Assembly: GCA_964481175.1 (NCBI GenBank)
Contig: CAYZSZ010000002.1
Coordinates: forward strand, 1 to 62,525
DNA length: 62,525 nt
DNA from: JAGOVB01 sp964481175
GTDB lineage: Bacteria; Patescibacteriota; Minisyncoccia; Phycocordibacterales; PALSA-1337
Reading direction: 5' to 3'
Below, piece by piece: positions 35,264 through 44,107 of this stretch (within the stretch, counting starts at the first letter, position 1; every line of letters begins with the position of its first letter). The notes under the pieces are model-generated. The model did not search any database and was not told where the DNA came from. It worked only from the letters and a program-made list of their open reading frames with translations. The position numbers and the translations under genes were made by a program.

Positions 35264-35680
35264 GTGAATACGTGCTATCTGTTTCTTTTTGTCCTTTGTT
35301 TCATTGCTGCCGGTTGCTCGCATCAAGGCCCGCGCAGGACGCCAACCCTGGTTCAGGCTGGTGATGGCTGGGAAAACCGGATCACCGTCGGGAGCTCCAG
35401 ATACGGAACCCCCGCATCGGTCGCGCAGCCGACCGTGTTCCACACCGGTAAGCAGACCTACAGCAGCTCCTTCGGCCACGCAGAGTGGCGGCAGGAAGCC
35501 AGGGACTGGACCTGGGTCGGTGGATACGATGTCCCGGGAGGTGTCCGGATCGTCGAGTCGGGGAAGGTGACGACCCCGCCTTTCGGTGTCACGGTCGACT
35601 ATCCGTGGTGGTTCGATCGGTGGCCAAACTACCGCATTGCCCCAAATCAGGTGCAGCCAAGCACCATTACATGGCCCTGA
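35264..35680 (+). CDS. Predicted lipoprotein, more GC-rich than neighbours
   Basis: The 138 aa frame starts at GTG 35264, six bases after the -10 box, so the transcript is likely leaderless. It begins with a hydrophobic segment and a lipobox-like IAAGC (Cys about residue 17), so the mature protein should be lipid-anchored. The rest is rich in Trp, Pro, Gly and Thr (WRQEARDWTWVGGYDVPGG) with no recognisable family. The base composition is visibly more GC-rich than the genes on both sides. It is a single gene with its own consensus promoter and a strong terminator, which suggests acquisition as a unit. An upstream ATG in the same frame would remove the signal from the N-terminus. Confidence 0.7.
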   Translation: MNTCYLFLFVLCFIAAGCSHQGPRRTPTLVQAGDGWENRITVGSSRYGTPASVAQPTVFHTGKQTYSSSFGHAEWRQEARDWTWVGGYDVPGGVRIVESGKVTTPPFGVTVDYPWWFDRWPNYRIAPNQVQPSTITWP

Positions 35681-35694
35681 AAAAGGTCATACAC

Positions 35695-35730
35695 CGCCCC
35701 GAGTACGTTTGTACTCGGGGCGTTTCATTT
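35695..35730 (+). terminator. Strong intrinsic terminator
   Basis: A 12-bp perfect stem CGCCCCGAGTAC / GTACTCGGGGCG with a GTTT loop is followed by TTTCATTTT. It ends the lipoprotein gene and insulates tsaE. Confidence 0.9.
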
Positions 35731-35747
35731 TGTGTTAGTATATTTTT

Positions 35748-36146
35748 ATGATTTCAAAATCGCTACAAGAGACCGAAGTTTTTGCAGGAGAACTGCTCAA
35801 AAATATAAAGACCAATGTCATCGGTCTCTACGGCGACCTCGGTTCTGGGAAAACAGAACTCACAAAATCGATCGCCAAACATCTCGGTATTACCGAAGAA
35901 ATAACTAGTCCTACATTTGTAATTGCCAAATTTTATAAAGGAAAAGAAAGGCAGCTTGTCCATATCGATGCATACCGCCTCGAACATTTTTCAGAATTAG
36001 AGAGTTTGGGCTTTAAAGAATGGTGTGCTGACCCTAAAAAACTAGTAGTGATCGAGTGGCCAGAAAAGGTACAAGAGATTCTACCAAAACACGACAAAGT
36101 GGTGTGCACATTTGTAAATGAAACAACTCGAGAGTATACTCTCTGA
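35748..36146 (+). CDS. tsaE: tRNA threonylcarbamoyladenosine biosynthesis ATPase TsaE
   Basis: TsaE is the ATPase of the complex that makes t6A on tRNAs reading ANN codons. The 132 aa protein has Walker A GLYGDLGSGKTELTKSI and then EEITSPTFVIAKFYKG and HIDAYRLEH, the family's usual order, ending in a VVIEWPEKV Walker B-like motif. A TAGTAT box (35736-35741) ends six bases before the ATG. tsaB and tsaD are not in this window. Confidence 0.93.
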   Translation: MISKSLQETEVFAGELLKNIKTNVIGLYGDLGSGKTELTKSIAKHLGITEEITSPTFVIAKFYKGKERQLVHIDAYRLEHFSELESLGFKEWCADPKKLVVIEWPEKVQEILPKHDKVVCTFVNETTREYTL

Positions 36147-36224
36147 GGTTCTTGAATTATCTCGCCAGACGAGAAGGAAAGGAAAAAAGGTGATCTAAAC
36201 GAATGAACTGAAAGAAAAATGAAT

Positions 36225-36262
36225 GCCGTCACGGGAGCCCTGGACCCCGTGGCGGCTTTATG
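36225..36262 (+). terminator. GC-rich hairpin between tsaE and polA
   Basis: GCCGTCACGGG (36225-36235) pairs with CCCGTGGCGGC (36246-36256) over 11 bp with one wobble, followed by TTTATGTTT. The U-tract is interrupted, so this is a moderate terminator. The stretch before it (36147-36224) is purine-rich with no gene I can support. Confidence 0.6.
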
Positions 36263-36290
36263 TTTATCTTCAAAAAGGTATAATCACTCT

Positions 36291-38573
36291 ATGGCTAAAC
36301 AATCTCAAAACAAGCGCCTCATCCTCCTCGATGTCCATGCCATCATCCATCGGGCATATCATGCATTGCCAGACTTTGTTTCTGGAAAAGGAGAGCCGAC
36401 TGGAGCGCTCTACGGGCTTTCGACTATGCTCATCAAGATTATCGAAGATCTAAAACCCGACTATATCGTCGCTTGCTACGACCTCCCACAGCCGACACAT
36501 CGTCACGAGGTATATAAAGAGTATAAGGCAGGACGGAAGAAAACAGATGATGCTCTTGTCTCACAACTCAAACGTTCTCGAGATATCTTTGAGGCATGGT
36601 GTATTCCGATGTATGACAAACCAGGCTTTGAAGCAGACGACATGCTCGGCACCATAGTCACACTAGAAAAAGATGTCGATATCATTATCGCTTCTGGCGA
36701 CATGGATACACTACAGCTAGTCGATGGCAAGCGTGTTCAGGTATATACCTTGAAAAAGGGAATCAATGACACCATTTTGTACGATGAGCAGGCAGTCATC
36801 GATCGATTTGGATTTGAACCAAAATATCTCCCTGACTACAAGGGACTACGAGGAGACCCATCAGACAATATCATCGGCATAAAAGGCATCGGAGAAAAAA
36901 CTGCTGGTATTTTGATCAACAAATTTCATACTTTGGAGAATATGTACAAAGTGTTGAAAAAGACTCCAGAAAAGCTTGAGCTCACCGACCGACTACTCGG
37001 GCTCATCAAAGACGGGGAAGAGGAGGCACTCTTTAGCAAAACGTTGGCGACTATCCGACGCGATGCCCCTATCGATTTTGTATTGCCACCTGAGTGGAGA
37101 GAGTGTGTCGACATAGAAAAACTAGAAAAGCTCTTTGCTGATTTGGATTTTCGAACGATGGGAGCGCGTCTCCGCAAACTCCTCGGGGTGGAGAGAGAAG
37201 AGGTGAAAGAGGTAATAGACGAGGCAGAGCTTCGTGAGGTAGCGCTCGCGCTGTGGGTGGTGGATTCAAATAAAACAAAGCCTGAGCTCGAAGATATATA
37301 TAACTTTTCGAAAGTTCACAATTTTGTGCAGTCAAAGAAGATTATCTTTGATGAGTTAGAAAAAAGAAATTCTACTTTTATATATGACAAGATAGAAAAA
37401 CCGCTCATACCTGTCGTCGATAAAATGCAGGAAGTCGGTGCAAAGATCGATGTCGCATATCTCAAAGATCTTTCAAAAACATACCATAAGGAGCTCGAGA
37501 AGATTTCAAAAAAAATTACTGAGTATGCTGGCGAAGAGTTTAATATTGCCTCACCAAAACAATTGGGGGAGATTTTGTTTGTAAAAATGGGGCTCAAGGC
37601 AAAGAACCAGAAAAAAACTGGAACAGGGGCCTTTTCAACAAAAGAGTCGGAACTAGAAAAGATGATCGACCTGCATCCTATCGTCGCCGAAATCCTCAAA
37701 TATCGTGAATACGCAAAGCTTTTGTCGACCTACATCGATGTTATCCCTACACTCGTGGATAGCGAAGATCGTGTGCATCCAAAGATGATCCAGGCTGGAG
37801 CAGTGACCGGACGTATGGCATCAGAAAACCCAAGCATTCAAAACATACCAAATAAAACAGATTTGGGACGAGCGATCCGCCGCGCATTTATCGCAGAGAA
37901 GGGATACAAACTAGTTGCAATCGACTACTCTCAGATCGAGCTTCGTATCGCTGCATACCTATCACAGGACGAAAAGCTCCTCGCTATTTTCAAAAATAAA
38001 GAAGACGTACACACTGCTGTGGCCGCACAAGTTTTTGGGATCGATCTCAAAGATGTGACAAAAGATATGCGTCGCCAAGCAAAGGTGATCAACTTCGGTG
38101 TGATGTATGGAATGGGGGTGACTGCACTCCAGAAAAACCTTGGCACCGATCGAGCGAGTGCACAGAAATTTTATAATGAATACTTTGAAAAGTTTTCAGG
38201 CCTTGCAACTTATCTAGAAAAAACAAAATACGAAACTGCGCAAAAGGGCTACACCGAAACACTATTCGGCCGTCGTCGCTACTTTGAGGGGATACGCTCA
38301 AAGCTTCCATTTATCCGAGCTGCAGCTGAACGCATGGCGATCAATGCGCCGATCCAGGGAACAGAGGCGGATGTGATAAAAATGGCGATGATCAAAATCC
38401 ATGAAGAGCTCGATGTGCGCATGCTTTTTCAGGTACACGATGAACTTGTCTTTGAAATAAAAGAAGACGAGCTCTCGGTCGTCCCAAAGATTCAAGAAAT
38501 CATGGAAGGGATCGTCGATTTTGATTTAACTACTGAAGCGAGAGTGGGGGATAATTGGGAGGAGATGCAGTAA
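36291..38573 (+). CDS. polA: DNA polymerase I without proofreading domain
   Basis: It performs repair synthesis and removal of RNA primers. From ATG 36291 it is 760 aa. The N-terminal 5'-3' exonuclease domain is complete (LLDVHAIIHRAYHAL, EADDMLGTI, GLRGDPSDNI and GIKGIGEKTA). The C-terminal polymerase has motif A AIDYSQIELR, motif B RRQAKVINFGVMYG and motif C FQVHDELVFE. The 3'-5' exonuclease domain between them is reduced to about 120 residues without its usual DxE motif. TATAAT (36279-36284) ends six bases before the ATG. An in-frame ATG at 36219 lies in the hairpin region and is rejected. Confidence 0.95.
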   Translation: MAKQSQNKRLILLDVHAIIHRAYHALPDFVSGKGEPTGALYGLSTMLIKIIEDLKPDYIVACYDLPQPTHRHEVYKEYKAGRKKTDDALVSQLKRSRDIFEAWCIPMYDKPGFEADDMLGTIVTLEKDVDIIIASGDMDTLQLVDGKRVQVYTLKKGINDTILYDEQAVIDRFGFEPKYLPDYKGLRGDPSDNIIGIKGIGEKTAGILINKFHTLENMYKVLKKTPEKLELTDRLLGLIKDGEEEALFSKTLATIRRDAPIDFVLPPEWRECVDIEKLEKLFADLDFRTMGARLRKLLGVEREEVKEVIDEAELREVALALWVVDSNKTKPELEDIYNFSKVHNFVQSKKIIFDELEKRNSTFIYDKIEKPLIPVVDKMQEVGAKIDVAYLKDLSKTYHKELEKISKKITEYAGEEFNIASPKQLGEILFVKMGLKAKNQKKTGTGAFSTKESELEKMIDLHPIVAEILKYREYAKLLSTYIDVIPTLVDSEDRVHPKMIQAGAVTGRMASENPSIQNIPNKTDLGRAIRRAFIAEKGYKLVAIDYSQIELRIAAYLSQDEKLLAIFKNKEDVHTAVAAQVFGIDLKDVTKDMRRQAKVINFGVMYGMGVTALQKNLGTDRASAQKFYNEYFEKFSGLATYLEKTKYETAQKGYTETLFGRRRYFEGIRSKLPFIRAAAERMAINAPIQGTEADVIKMAMIKIHEELDVRMLFQVHDELVFEIKEDELSVVPKIQEIMEGIVDFDLTTEARVGDNWEEMQ

Positions 38574-38984
38574 TTACTGACCCTCGTCTACGATCTTGCT
38601 AGCTGTAATTGTATTTCCTGAAACTGTGCCGGTGACAAATAAAGTACTTGGACTCATTCCAGGACCATTATAATTTTCTAATCGGAAAGGAGTGTTGCTC
38701 TTTATCCAAGCCGCAACAGTCACTGGTTTTTCGGTGACACCACCCACAATATTTCTATCAGTTATAGAAGTGTCATCAGTTAAAGTAACATTCCATTTTT
38801 TACCTGTAGCTTCAGTTAGTTGCAATGATCCGCTTGCAAGGAGCTTCCAATCGTTCGATCGAACAACAACTTCTTTCTGTGAAGACTGCTTAGAGGTCGG
38901 AGTCGGTGAAATACGATCGTTTGTAAAAATGTAAACCACTAAACCGATAATAATAACTAATATAATGATAATTATTTTTTTCAT
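38574..38984 (-). CDS. Single-pass anchored exported protein, unknown
   Basis: The 136 aa protein has a very hydrophobic N-terminal anchor (KKIIIIILVIIIGLVVYIFT), a Ser/Thr/Pro/Gln linker and a small beta-rich external domain (WKLLASGSLQLTEATGKKWN, VTGTVSGNTITASKIVDEG). No family is recognised. It is convergent with polA, ending directly at the polA stop, and divergent from the delta-like gene. The role is unknown; an external binding domain is plausible. Confidence 0.65.
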   Translation of the reverse strand: MKKIIIIILVIIIGLVVYIFTNDRISPTPTSKQSSQKEVVVRSNDWKLLASGSLQLTEATGKKWNVTLTDDTSITDRNIVGGVTEKPVTVAAWIKSNTPFRLENYNGPGMSPSTLFVTGTVSGNTITASKIVDEGQ

Positions 38985-39018
38985 GCCCTAAGTATACCTT
39001 TTTTGCTATACTACAGCC

Positions 39019-39615
39019 ATGTTGTACATCTTTCACGGAAATGACAGGGAAAAGATAAATATAAAAGCACAGGAGCTCATGGCTTCTCTTATTGCAAAAC
39101 GTCCTGATGCAAGCCTTTTTGATCTGAATTCTGATAACTGGAGCACTGATCTACTCAACGAGTACACTGAAAGTCAGGGTCTTTTTGTGCAAAAATATAT
39201 CATCAATGCTCAGGATATCTTTTCTCAGTTTTTTGATGAAGCGGGTGACTATATCGAACGGATAAAAGAATCTCCACACATTTTTGTATTTCGAGAAAGT
39301 GATTTAGATGCAAAGAAAATAAAGGCTCTGACAAAACATGCAGACAAAATCCAGGAATTTTTAAAGGTAGAAAAGAAAGATGATTACAATATCTTTGGAA
39401 TCGCAAATGCGTGGGGGGATAAAAAGAAGCTTTGGACAGCCTACCAAGAAGCAAAGCTACGAGGAATCGCCGATGAGCAGATCCACGGCATCCTTTTTTG
39501 GAAACTTAAAACTATCAACTCACCGCAAATCGGCTCACTCGTCGATGTGTATCATGAAGCTCGCAGAGGAGGGGATATGGAGCTATTGCTTGAGAAGTGG
39601 ATACTGACTGTTTAA
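39019..39615 (+). CDS. holA: DNA polymerase III delta subunit-like protein, short
   Basis: The delta subunit opens the sliding clamp in the clamp loader. The start MLYIFHGNDREKINIKAQEL and the C-terminal pattern FGIANAWGDKKKLWTAYQEA followed by HGILFWKLKTI resemble HolA domains I and III. It is only 198 aa against about 340, with the AAA+ domain II much reduced. No P-loop is expected in delta. TATACT ends six bases before the ATG. It is either a CPR-type compact delta or a related protein; the match is moderate. Confidence 0.65.
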   Translation: MLYIFHGNDREKINIKAQELMASLIAKRPDASLFDLNSDNWSTDLLNEYTESQGLFVQKYIINAQDIFSQFFDEAGDYIERIKESPHIFVFRESDLDAKKIKALTKHADKIQEFLKVEKKDDYNIFGIANAWGDKKKLWTAYQEAKLRGIADEQIHGILFWKLKTINSPQIGSLVDVYHEARRGGDMELLLEKWILTV

Positions 39616-39618
39616 TTG

Positions 39619-39691
39619 TGCACCCAGTTGGAATCGAACCAACGACCCACTCCTTAAAAGGGAGATGCTCTACCAACTGAGCTATGGGTGC
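39619..39691 (-). tRNA. tRNA-Lys(TTT)
   Basis: Acceptor GCACCCA pairs with TGGGTGC, with discriminator A. The anticodon arm CTCC-CTTTTAA-GGAG gives TTT. The D-arm and T-arm (TTGG-TTCGATT-CCAA) are normal and CCA is not encoded. It is convergent with the delta-like gene, 3 bases from its stop. Confidence 0.95.
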
Positions 39692-39741
39692 ATTTATAAA
39701 GCTTTTTAAAGCTGTTTTTAACTTCGCTATACTAACACAAA

Positions 39742-40098
39742 CTAAAGAGGGTAGTCAAAAGCAAATGCTCCTGGACCGGTGAGTACTAGAGAAAGTGCGA
39801 TGACAAAGAGAAGGAGATAGTAGTTTACTCCATCAGACAAAAAGGCCTTGTTGGCGATCTGTTTCACCATCAAAAGGCCAAATATGATGACGAGGATGAG
39901 AGCTGCTGCTTGGGTAAAAAGCCCAAGCGCCAAGAGAAAACCAGAAATAGCCTGGATAGATCCAAAGATCACAGCAATGTGCTGTCGCTTCATGATGTGA
40001 ACATATGCAAAATGCAAAACTACAAGTGCGAGAACAATACGAAGCAAAAAAGGAGCGATGAGACTAAAGGTTAGTAGTGATGGAAATAAACTCAACAT
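39742..40098 (-). CDS. DoxX family membrane protein
   Basis: From ATG 40098 the protein is 118 aa with four membrane helices (FSLIAPFLLRIVLALVVLHF, and YYLLLFVIALSLVLTG) and the DoxX-typical end LTGPGAFAFDYPL. DoxX proteins are small inner-membrane proteins linked to redox stress in some bacteria, but their reaction is unclear. The frame extends 22 codons upstream over the divergent methyltransferase promoter, so the inner ATG is chosen. Confidence 0.85.
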   Translation of the reverse strand: MLSLFPSLLTFSLIAPFLLRIVLALVVLHFAYVHIMKRQHIAVIFGSIQAISGFLLALGLFTQAAALILVIIFGLLMVKQIANKAFLSDGVNYYLLLFVIALSLVLTGPGAFAFDYPL

Positions 40099-40116
40099 AC
40101 GTGTAGTATAGCGAAT

Positions 40117-40593
40117 ATGAAGAAAAAAGTATATATACTTTTGCACGATTTGCGGAGTGTCCACAATGTGGGCTCTATTTTTCGTACAGCAGATGCTGCA
40201 GGAGTCACTAAAATATATCTTTCAGGCACCACACCTACACCGCTCGATCGATTCCAAAACAAACGAAAGGATTTTATAAAGGTCTCACTCGGAGCAGAGG
40301 ACAGCGTGCCTTGGGAATATGTAGAGCTATCTGATTTTCTCAAAACCTATAAAGGGCAACTGGTTGCGGTGGAGCAAGACCCAAAATCAGTAAACTACGC
40401 TGAAGCAAAAATAAAAGATGATGTCTGTCTCGTATTTGGTGCAGAAGTCGAGGGGGTGCAAAAAGAAATACTAGAACGTGCAGATCTCATCATCGAGATA
40501 CCCCAAGTAGGGAAGAAAGAGTCGCTCAATGTCTCAGTGACAGCAGGAATTATTTTATTTAGTCAGCCTCTGATGCACGCTACAAAAATGTGA
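40117..40593 (+). CDS. SpoU/TrmH family RNA 2'-O-methyltransferase
   Basis: This SPOUT enzyme methylates ribose in tRNA or rRNA. The 158 aa protein has the three SpoU motifs: NVGSIFRTADAAGV, VCLVFGAEVEGVQ and SLNVSVTAGIILF with the trefoil knot. It lacks an N-terminal RNA-binding extension, as in TrmL-like or minimal members. The target nucleotide cannot be told. Its 3' end overlaps the convergent mutM by 39 bases, one of the longest overlaps in the window. Confidence 0.9.
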   Translation: MKKKVYILLHDLRSVHNVGSIFRTADAAGVTKIYLSGTTPTPLDRFQNKRKDFIKVSLGAEDSVPWEYVELSDFLKTYKGQLVAVEQDPKSVNYAEAKIKDDVCLVFGAEVEGVQKEILERADLIIEIPQVGKKESLNVSVTAGIILFSQPLMHATKM

Positions 40594-41364
40594 GCTACGT
40601 CCTGCGACCATCTTGCGGAGGATAGTGCCAGTGCAGCCTTTTTTCACGCACGGCTTTCCGGTGCGGCGATAGGCCTGATGTTTTTCTTGGAATTTTCCGG
40701 GTTTGCCGTGGATGTTGCGATAGTCGGACATAGAGTCGCCACCAAAATCAATTCCTTTTTTCAAGGTGGTACGGATAGCCTCGTACAGCAATTTTAGTTT
40801 AGTATCTGAAATACTTTTCACTATTTGTTCTGGATGTATGCCTGCACGCCAGAGTGACTCGTCGCTGTATATATTTCCAACACCCGAAAGCACGGTTTGG
40901 TCGAGGAGGGTAGGCTTGATGCGGCCATTTGGTTTTTTGGATAGGCAGGTTTTAAATACAGGGAATGTAAACGCTTTTTCCAGAGGTTCTGGGCCTAGAT
41001 GTGATAGATCAGGATCTTTTATGACTTCTACTTTTGCAAATCGACGCATGTCTGACATGTGGAGTTCAGTTCCGTCTTTGAAAAATATCTTGAAACGCAC
41101 ATGCCTATTGAACGGATCGGTTTTGTCGTAGTCATCAAAGAGGAGGTGACCAGTCATCTTCATATGGATGAGGAGGGTATACTCATTTTCTAGGTCGATC
41201 AGGATATTTTTTGCGCGGCGTTTTACTCCGATGATCTTTTGACCGATGATTTTACTTTTATCCAATGGTCTTTTGTACTCTGTGTACACAGACGATATGG
41301 TTCGGCCCACAATATGCTTTTGTAGACCGGATACAGTGGTTTGGACTTCGGGTAGTTCTGGCAT
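40555..41364 (-). CDS. mutM: Formamidopyrimidine-DNA glycosylase MutM
   Basis: It removes 8-oxoguanine and opened purines from DNA. The 269 aa protein begins MPELPEVQT, with the catalytic Pro and Glu, followed by LIHMKMTGHL (catalytic Lys region) and NIYSDESLWRAGIHP (H2TH). The C-terminal zinc finger reads CVKKGC and then FCSVHQ, where most members have FCPxCQ, so the fourth ligand is His or is missing. Mismatch repair genes are not seen, so it and ExoIII make up the visible base-excision repair. Confidence 0.93.
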   Translation of the reverse strand: MPELPEVQTTVSGLQKHIVGRTISSVYTEYKRPLDKSKIIGQKIIGVKRRAKNILIDLENEYTLLIHMKMTGHLLFDDYDKTDPFNRHVRFKIFFKDGTELHMSDMRRFAKVEVIKDPDLSHLGPEPLEKAFTFPVFKTCLSKKPNGRIKPTLLDQTVLSGVGNIYSDESLWRAGIHPEQIVKSISDTKLKLLYEAIRTTLKKGIDFGGDSMSDYRNIHGKPGKFQEKHQAYRRTGKPCVKKGCTGTILRKMVAGRSSHFCSVHQRLTK

Positions 41365-41389
41365 ATAATTTGTATACTACACTTTCTAA

Positions 41390-42313
41390 ATGAAAAAGAC
41401 ACTTGTACCACTTGTTCTCCTCATCGCATCACTTGTATATGTAAACAAGTCGATAAATCTCACAGAATATGTGCCGAGTTGGATCAACCAAGCTGGAGTT
41501 TTCTTTGTGCAAAGTATCACTGTGTCTGATCTCAAAACAACATACAAAAAAGCTGAGAATAAAAGAGACAAGGTAAAGGTGCTGCTGGTTGCCGGGCACG
41601 AACCACACTATGGGGGAACAGAATATGGGGGACTAAAGGAGCGAGACCTTGCAGTAGATCTAGCGGAAGAGATAAAAAAGCTTCTCGACAAGGAGTCTGA
41701 ATATAAAGTGGTAATAAGTAGAGATAAAGAAAAATGGAATCCAGATCTCGAAAATTATTTTGTTAAAAACTGGGAGACGATCATGCCATGGAAGGATGCG
41801 TATCAGAGGGAGATGGTACGGCTGTTTAATACAGGACAAGTAAAACGAGTGACTGATGGAGTGCTCCACAACGATGCTCCGCCCGATGTAGCTCGACGAC
41901 TATACGGAATAAATAAATGGGTAAATGAAAATGGATTCGACATCGTCATCCATATCCACTTTAACGATTACCCAAGAAAGAAATTGAGCAGTCCTGGTGC
42001 GTACAAAGGTTTTGCCATATACATTCCAGAAGGGCAGTATTCAAATGCTGAGGCAACAAAAGCCGTGGCAGAAAAGATTCACGCCAGACTCGCAAAATCC
42101 TTTTCTCCGAGCAATCTGCCAAAAGAAAATACTGGACTCGTCGAAGATCAGGAACTCGTAGCGATCGGTCGGCACAATACAGTAGATGCGGTGAGCCTCC
42201 TCATCGAATATGCATATATATACGAGCCACGACTCCATGACCCAGCCCTCCGGGAGAAGAATATAAAACAAATGGCACTCGACACGTATCTAGGACTTGA
42301 GGATTTCTTTTAG
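41390..42313 (+). CDS. N-acetylmuramoyl-L-alanine amidase (Amidase_3 fold)
   Basis: It cleaves the bond between muramic acid and the stem peptide. The 307 aa protein has an N-terminal anchor or signal (LVPLVLLIASLVYVNKSIN). The zinc-site motifs follow: VLLVAGHEPHYGG (His), LKERDLAVDLAEEI (Glu), VIHIHFND (His) and the catalytic Glu in LLIEYAYIYEP. The ordering is that of Amidase_3. It is exported and works on the wall with the M23 peptidase and the PBP in this window. It overlaps the convergent Mur ligase gene by 24 bases. Confidence 0.85.
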   Translation: MKKTLVPLVLLIASLVYVNKSINLTEYVPSWINQAGVFFVQSITVSDLKTTYKKAENKRDKVKVLLVAGHEPHYGGTEYGGLKERDLAVDLAEEIKKLLDKESEYKVVISRDKEKWNPDLENYFVKNWETIMPWKDAYQREMVRLFNTGQVKRVTDGVLHNDAPPDVARRLYGINKWVNENGFDIVIHIHFNDYPRKKLSSPGAYKGFAIYIPEGQYSNAEATKAVAEKIHARLAKSFSPSNLPKENTGLVEDQELVAIGRHNTVDAVSLLIEYAYIYEPRLHDPALREKNIKQMALDTYLGLEDFF

Positions 42314-43483
42314 TATTTCTCGAGCGACTTCTGCATCACTCCACGGAGTCTTTGTGTCGTGAGGTCCCATGATGTATGGGTCAGTTCCTTTTCCTGAAAT
42401 GAGGATGACATCGCCGACTTGAGCCCGCTTTAGGGCAGTGCGGATTGCTTCGCGTCGATCGGGGATGATTTCTGGTTTTTTTGAAGTAACACCAAGAGCA
42501 ACATCCTGCATGATTTGCATCGGATCCTCGTCGTAGGGGTCTTCGTTTGTGATATAAACCATTTCACACTCACGATCCGCTATCGCTCCCATCTCTTTTC
42601 TTTTTGCACGGTCACGTCCACCGCCTGTACCACCGAGGATAGCGATTTTTCTTTTTCCTTTAAATACATTGTAGAGTTTTTGGAGTGAGTCAGCAGTATG
42701 GGCATAGTCGACAACTACATCAAAGTCCTGACCGCACTCGATATACTGGAGGCGACCTGCAATCTGAGTTACATTCTTAAGTGCAGTTTTTATATCTTCC
42801 TCTGAAACACCCAACTCTTTTGCAATCGCGACTGCACCAGCTGCATTGTATTTGTTAAATTCTCCAGGTACTGAAAGTTCGAAAGGGAAGTCCTGTCCAG
42901 TAAAGGTGATTTTCTTTTCTGCATCAAATGAAAGAAACTTTGGAGTCTCTTGATCGTCTTGGTTGCCAATGAGGATGCGGGGTCGCTTTGGAGAATTTTG
43001 GACTGCTTTTGCAATCTCTCGTTTTGCATTGAGATAGTTGTCGTAACTACCGTGTGCATCGATATGCTCAGGAGAGAGATTAGTAAATATGAGGGCGTTA
43101 GGATAGAGCCAGAGGTGTCGATACTGAAGCACTGCTTGAGATGAGACCTCGAGGACAACATGAGTACAGCCGACTTTCAGTGCTCGGTGCATAAAACGCT
43201 GGATGAAAAATCGTCCTGGGGTCGACATTTTAAACAGATTTTTTTGCTCGACACCATCGATCACAAAGTGAATGGTGTTTGAAACAGCTACTTTATAACC
43301 TGCTTGTTTTAGGATGTGATAGGTAAATTCTGTTGTTGAGCTTTTGCCTTTGGTGCCGGTGACAGTGATGACCGTGAGCTTTTTCCCTGGAAAACCATAA
43401 ATGACCGCACCGAGATAGGAAAGGGTGAGGTGGTAGTAAGGAAATAAACTTTTTGGAATGAGTGGTCGGATGTAGCTCAACAT
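42290..43483 (-). CDS. Mur ligase of the MurE type, lacking N-terminal domain
   Basis: It is an ATP-dependent ligase of the Mur family. The 397 aa protein has the central ATPase domain VTVTGTKGKSSTTEFTYHIL, the MurE-like MSTPGRFFIQRFM, HVVLEVSSQA, and NLSPEHIDAHGSYDNYLNAK. A C-terminal ligase domain follows with DYAHTADSL and GGTGGGRDRAKR. MurE is about 490 aa; the N-terminal UDP-binding domain is mostly absent. The amino-acid specificity motif (DNPR in DAP-adding enzymes) reads EDPYDEDP here. It may act on another nucleotide sugar or use a partner protein. It sits next to ruvA and the amidase. Confidence 0.82.
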   Translation of the reverse strand: MLSYIRPLIPKSLFPYYHLTLSYLGAVIYGFPGKKLTVITVTGTKGKSSTTEFTYHILKQAGYKVAVSNTIHFVIDGVEQKNLFKMSTPGRFFIQRFMHRALKVGCTHVVLEVSSQAVLQYRHLWLYPNALIFTNLSPEHIDAHGSYDNYLNAKREIAKAVQNSPKRPRILIGNQDDQETPKFLSFDAEKKITFTGQDFPFELSVPGEFNKYNAAGAVAIAKELGVSEEDIKTALKNVTQIAGRLQYIECGQDFDVVVDYAHTADSLQKLYNVFKGKRKIAILGGTGGGRDRAKRKEMGAIADRECEMVYITNEDPYDEDPMQIMQDVALGVTSKKPEIIPDRREAIRTALKRAQVGDVILISGKGTDPYIMGPHDTKTPWSDAEVAREILKEILKS

Positions 43484-43488
43484 ATATT

Positions 43489-44043
43489 TTATGAAAGTAT
43501 TTTTAGTGCCGCTTTTACTTTTGCTCCAGTGTCGGTAATGCTTTTATCTAACTTTTTGAGTGCCTCACGTGCTTCCTGGTGACTGTAGCCAAGAGAGTGG
43601 AGCGCCTCGAGTGCATCGCTATCATTGTTGTGCTTGAGTCCCTCGATCGTTTCTATCTTGTCTTTTAGTTCGAGTACTATTTTTTCCGCATTCTTTTTTC
43701 CAATACCAGACACTTTAGTGAGGTGAGAGGTTTCCCCGGTTTGTATCGCAGACTGTAGTGTCTCGACACTCGCAGCATTGAGTATGCTGAGGGCAGACTT
43801 TGGGCCGATGCCTGATATGGTGATGAGCAGTTCAAAGAAGTTTACCCCTTCACGAGTAGGGAAGCCATATAGATCCTGTGCGTCTTCGCGCACTACCATG
43901 TGAATCCAGAACGAAAGCTCTGTACCGATCGAAGTAGAGAGATATTCGGTCGTTGTATATATTTTGTAGCCGATGCCGTTTACCTCGAGGACGAGGTATT
44001 TGAGGTCGATGTATATAACTGTACCTTTGATGTAGGAAATCAT
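43489..44043 (-). CDS. ruvA: Holliday junction DNA-binding protein RuvA
   Basis: RuvA binds the junction and positions RuvB. The 184 aa protein has the N-terminal OB fold (ISYIKGTVIYIDLKYLVLEV), two helix-hairpin-helix motifs (ITISGIGPKSALSIL and TKVSGIGKKNAEKIVLEL) and the C-terminal RuvB-binding domain (EALHSLGYSHQEAREAL). It is separated by about 10 kb from ruvB-yebC-ruvC. Confidence 0.96.
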   Translation of the reverse strand: MISYIKGTVIYIDLKYLVLEVNGIGYKIYTTTEYLSTSIGTELSFWIHMVVREDAQDLYGFPTREGVNFFELLITISGIGPKSALSILNAASVETLQSAIQTGETSHLTKVSGIGKKNAEKIVLELKDKIETIEGLKHNNDSDALEALHSLGYSHQEAREALKKLDKSITDTGAKVKAALKILS

Positions 44044-44107
44044 AGCTCTATACTAGCGTAAAACTTGTATTTTTGTAAGCCGTGTGGTAATCTCATGACA
44101 CAAATAT

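Noticed and set aside
36219..36290. In-frame ATG start for polA
   Set aside because: It covers the hairpin and lies upstream of the TATAAT at 36279; ATG 36291 starts at the conserved part.
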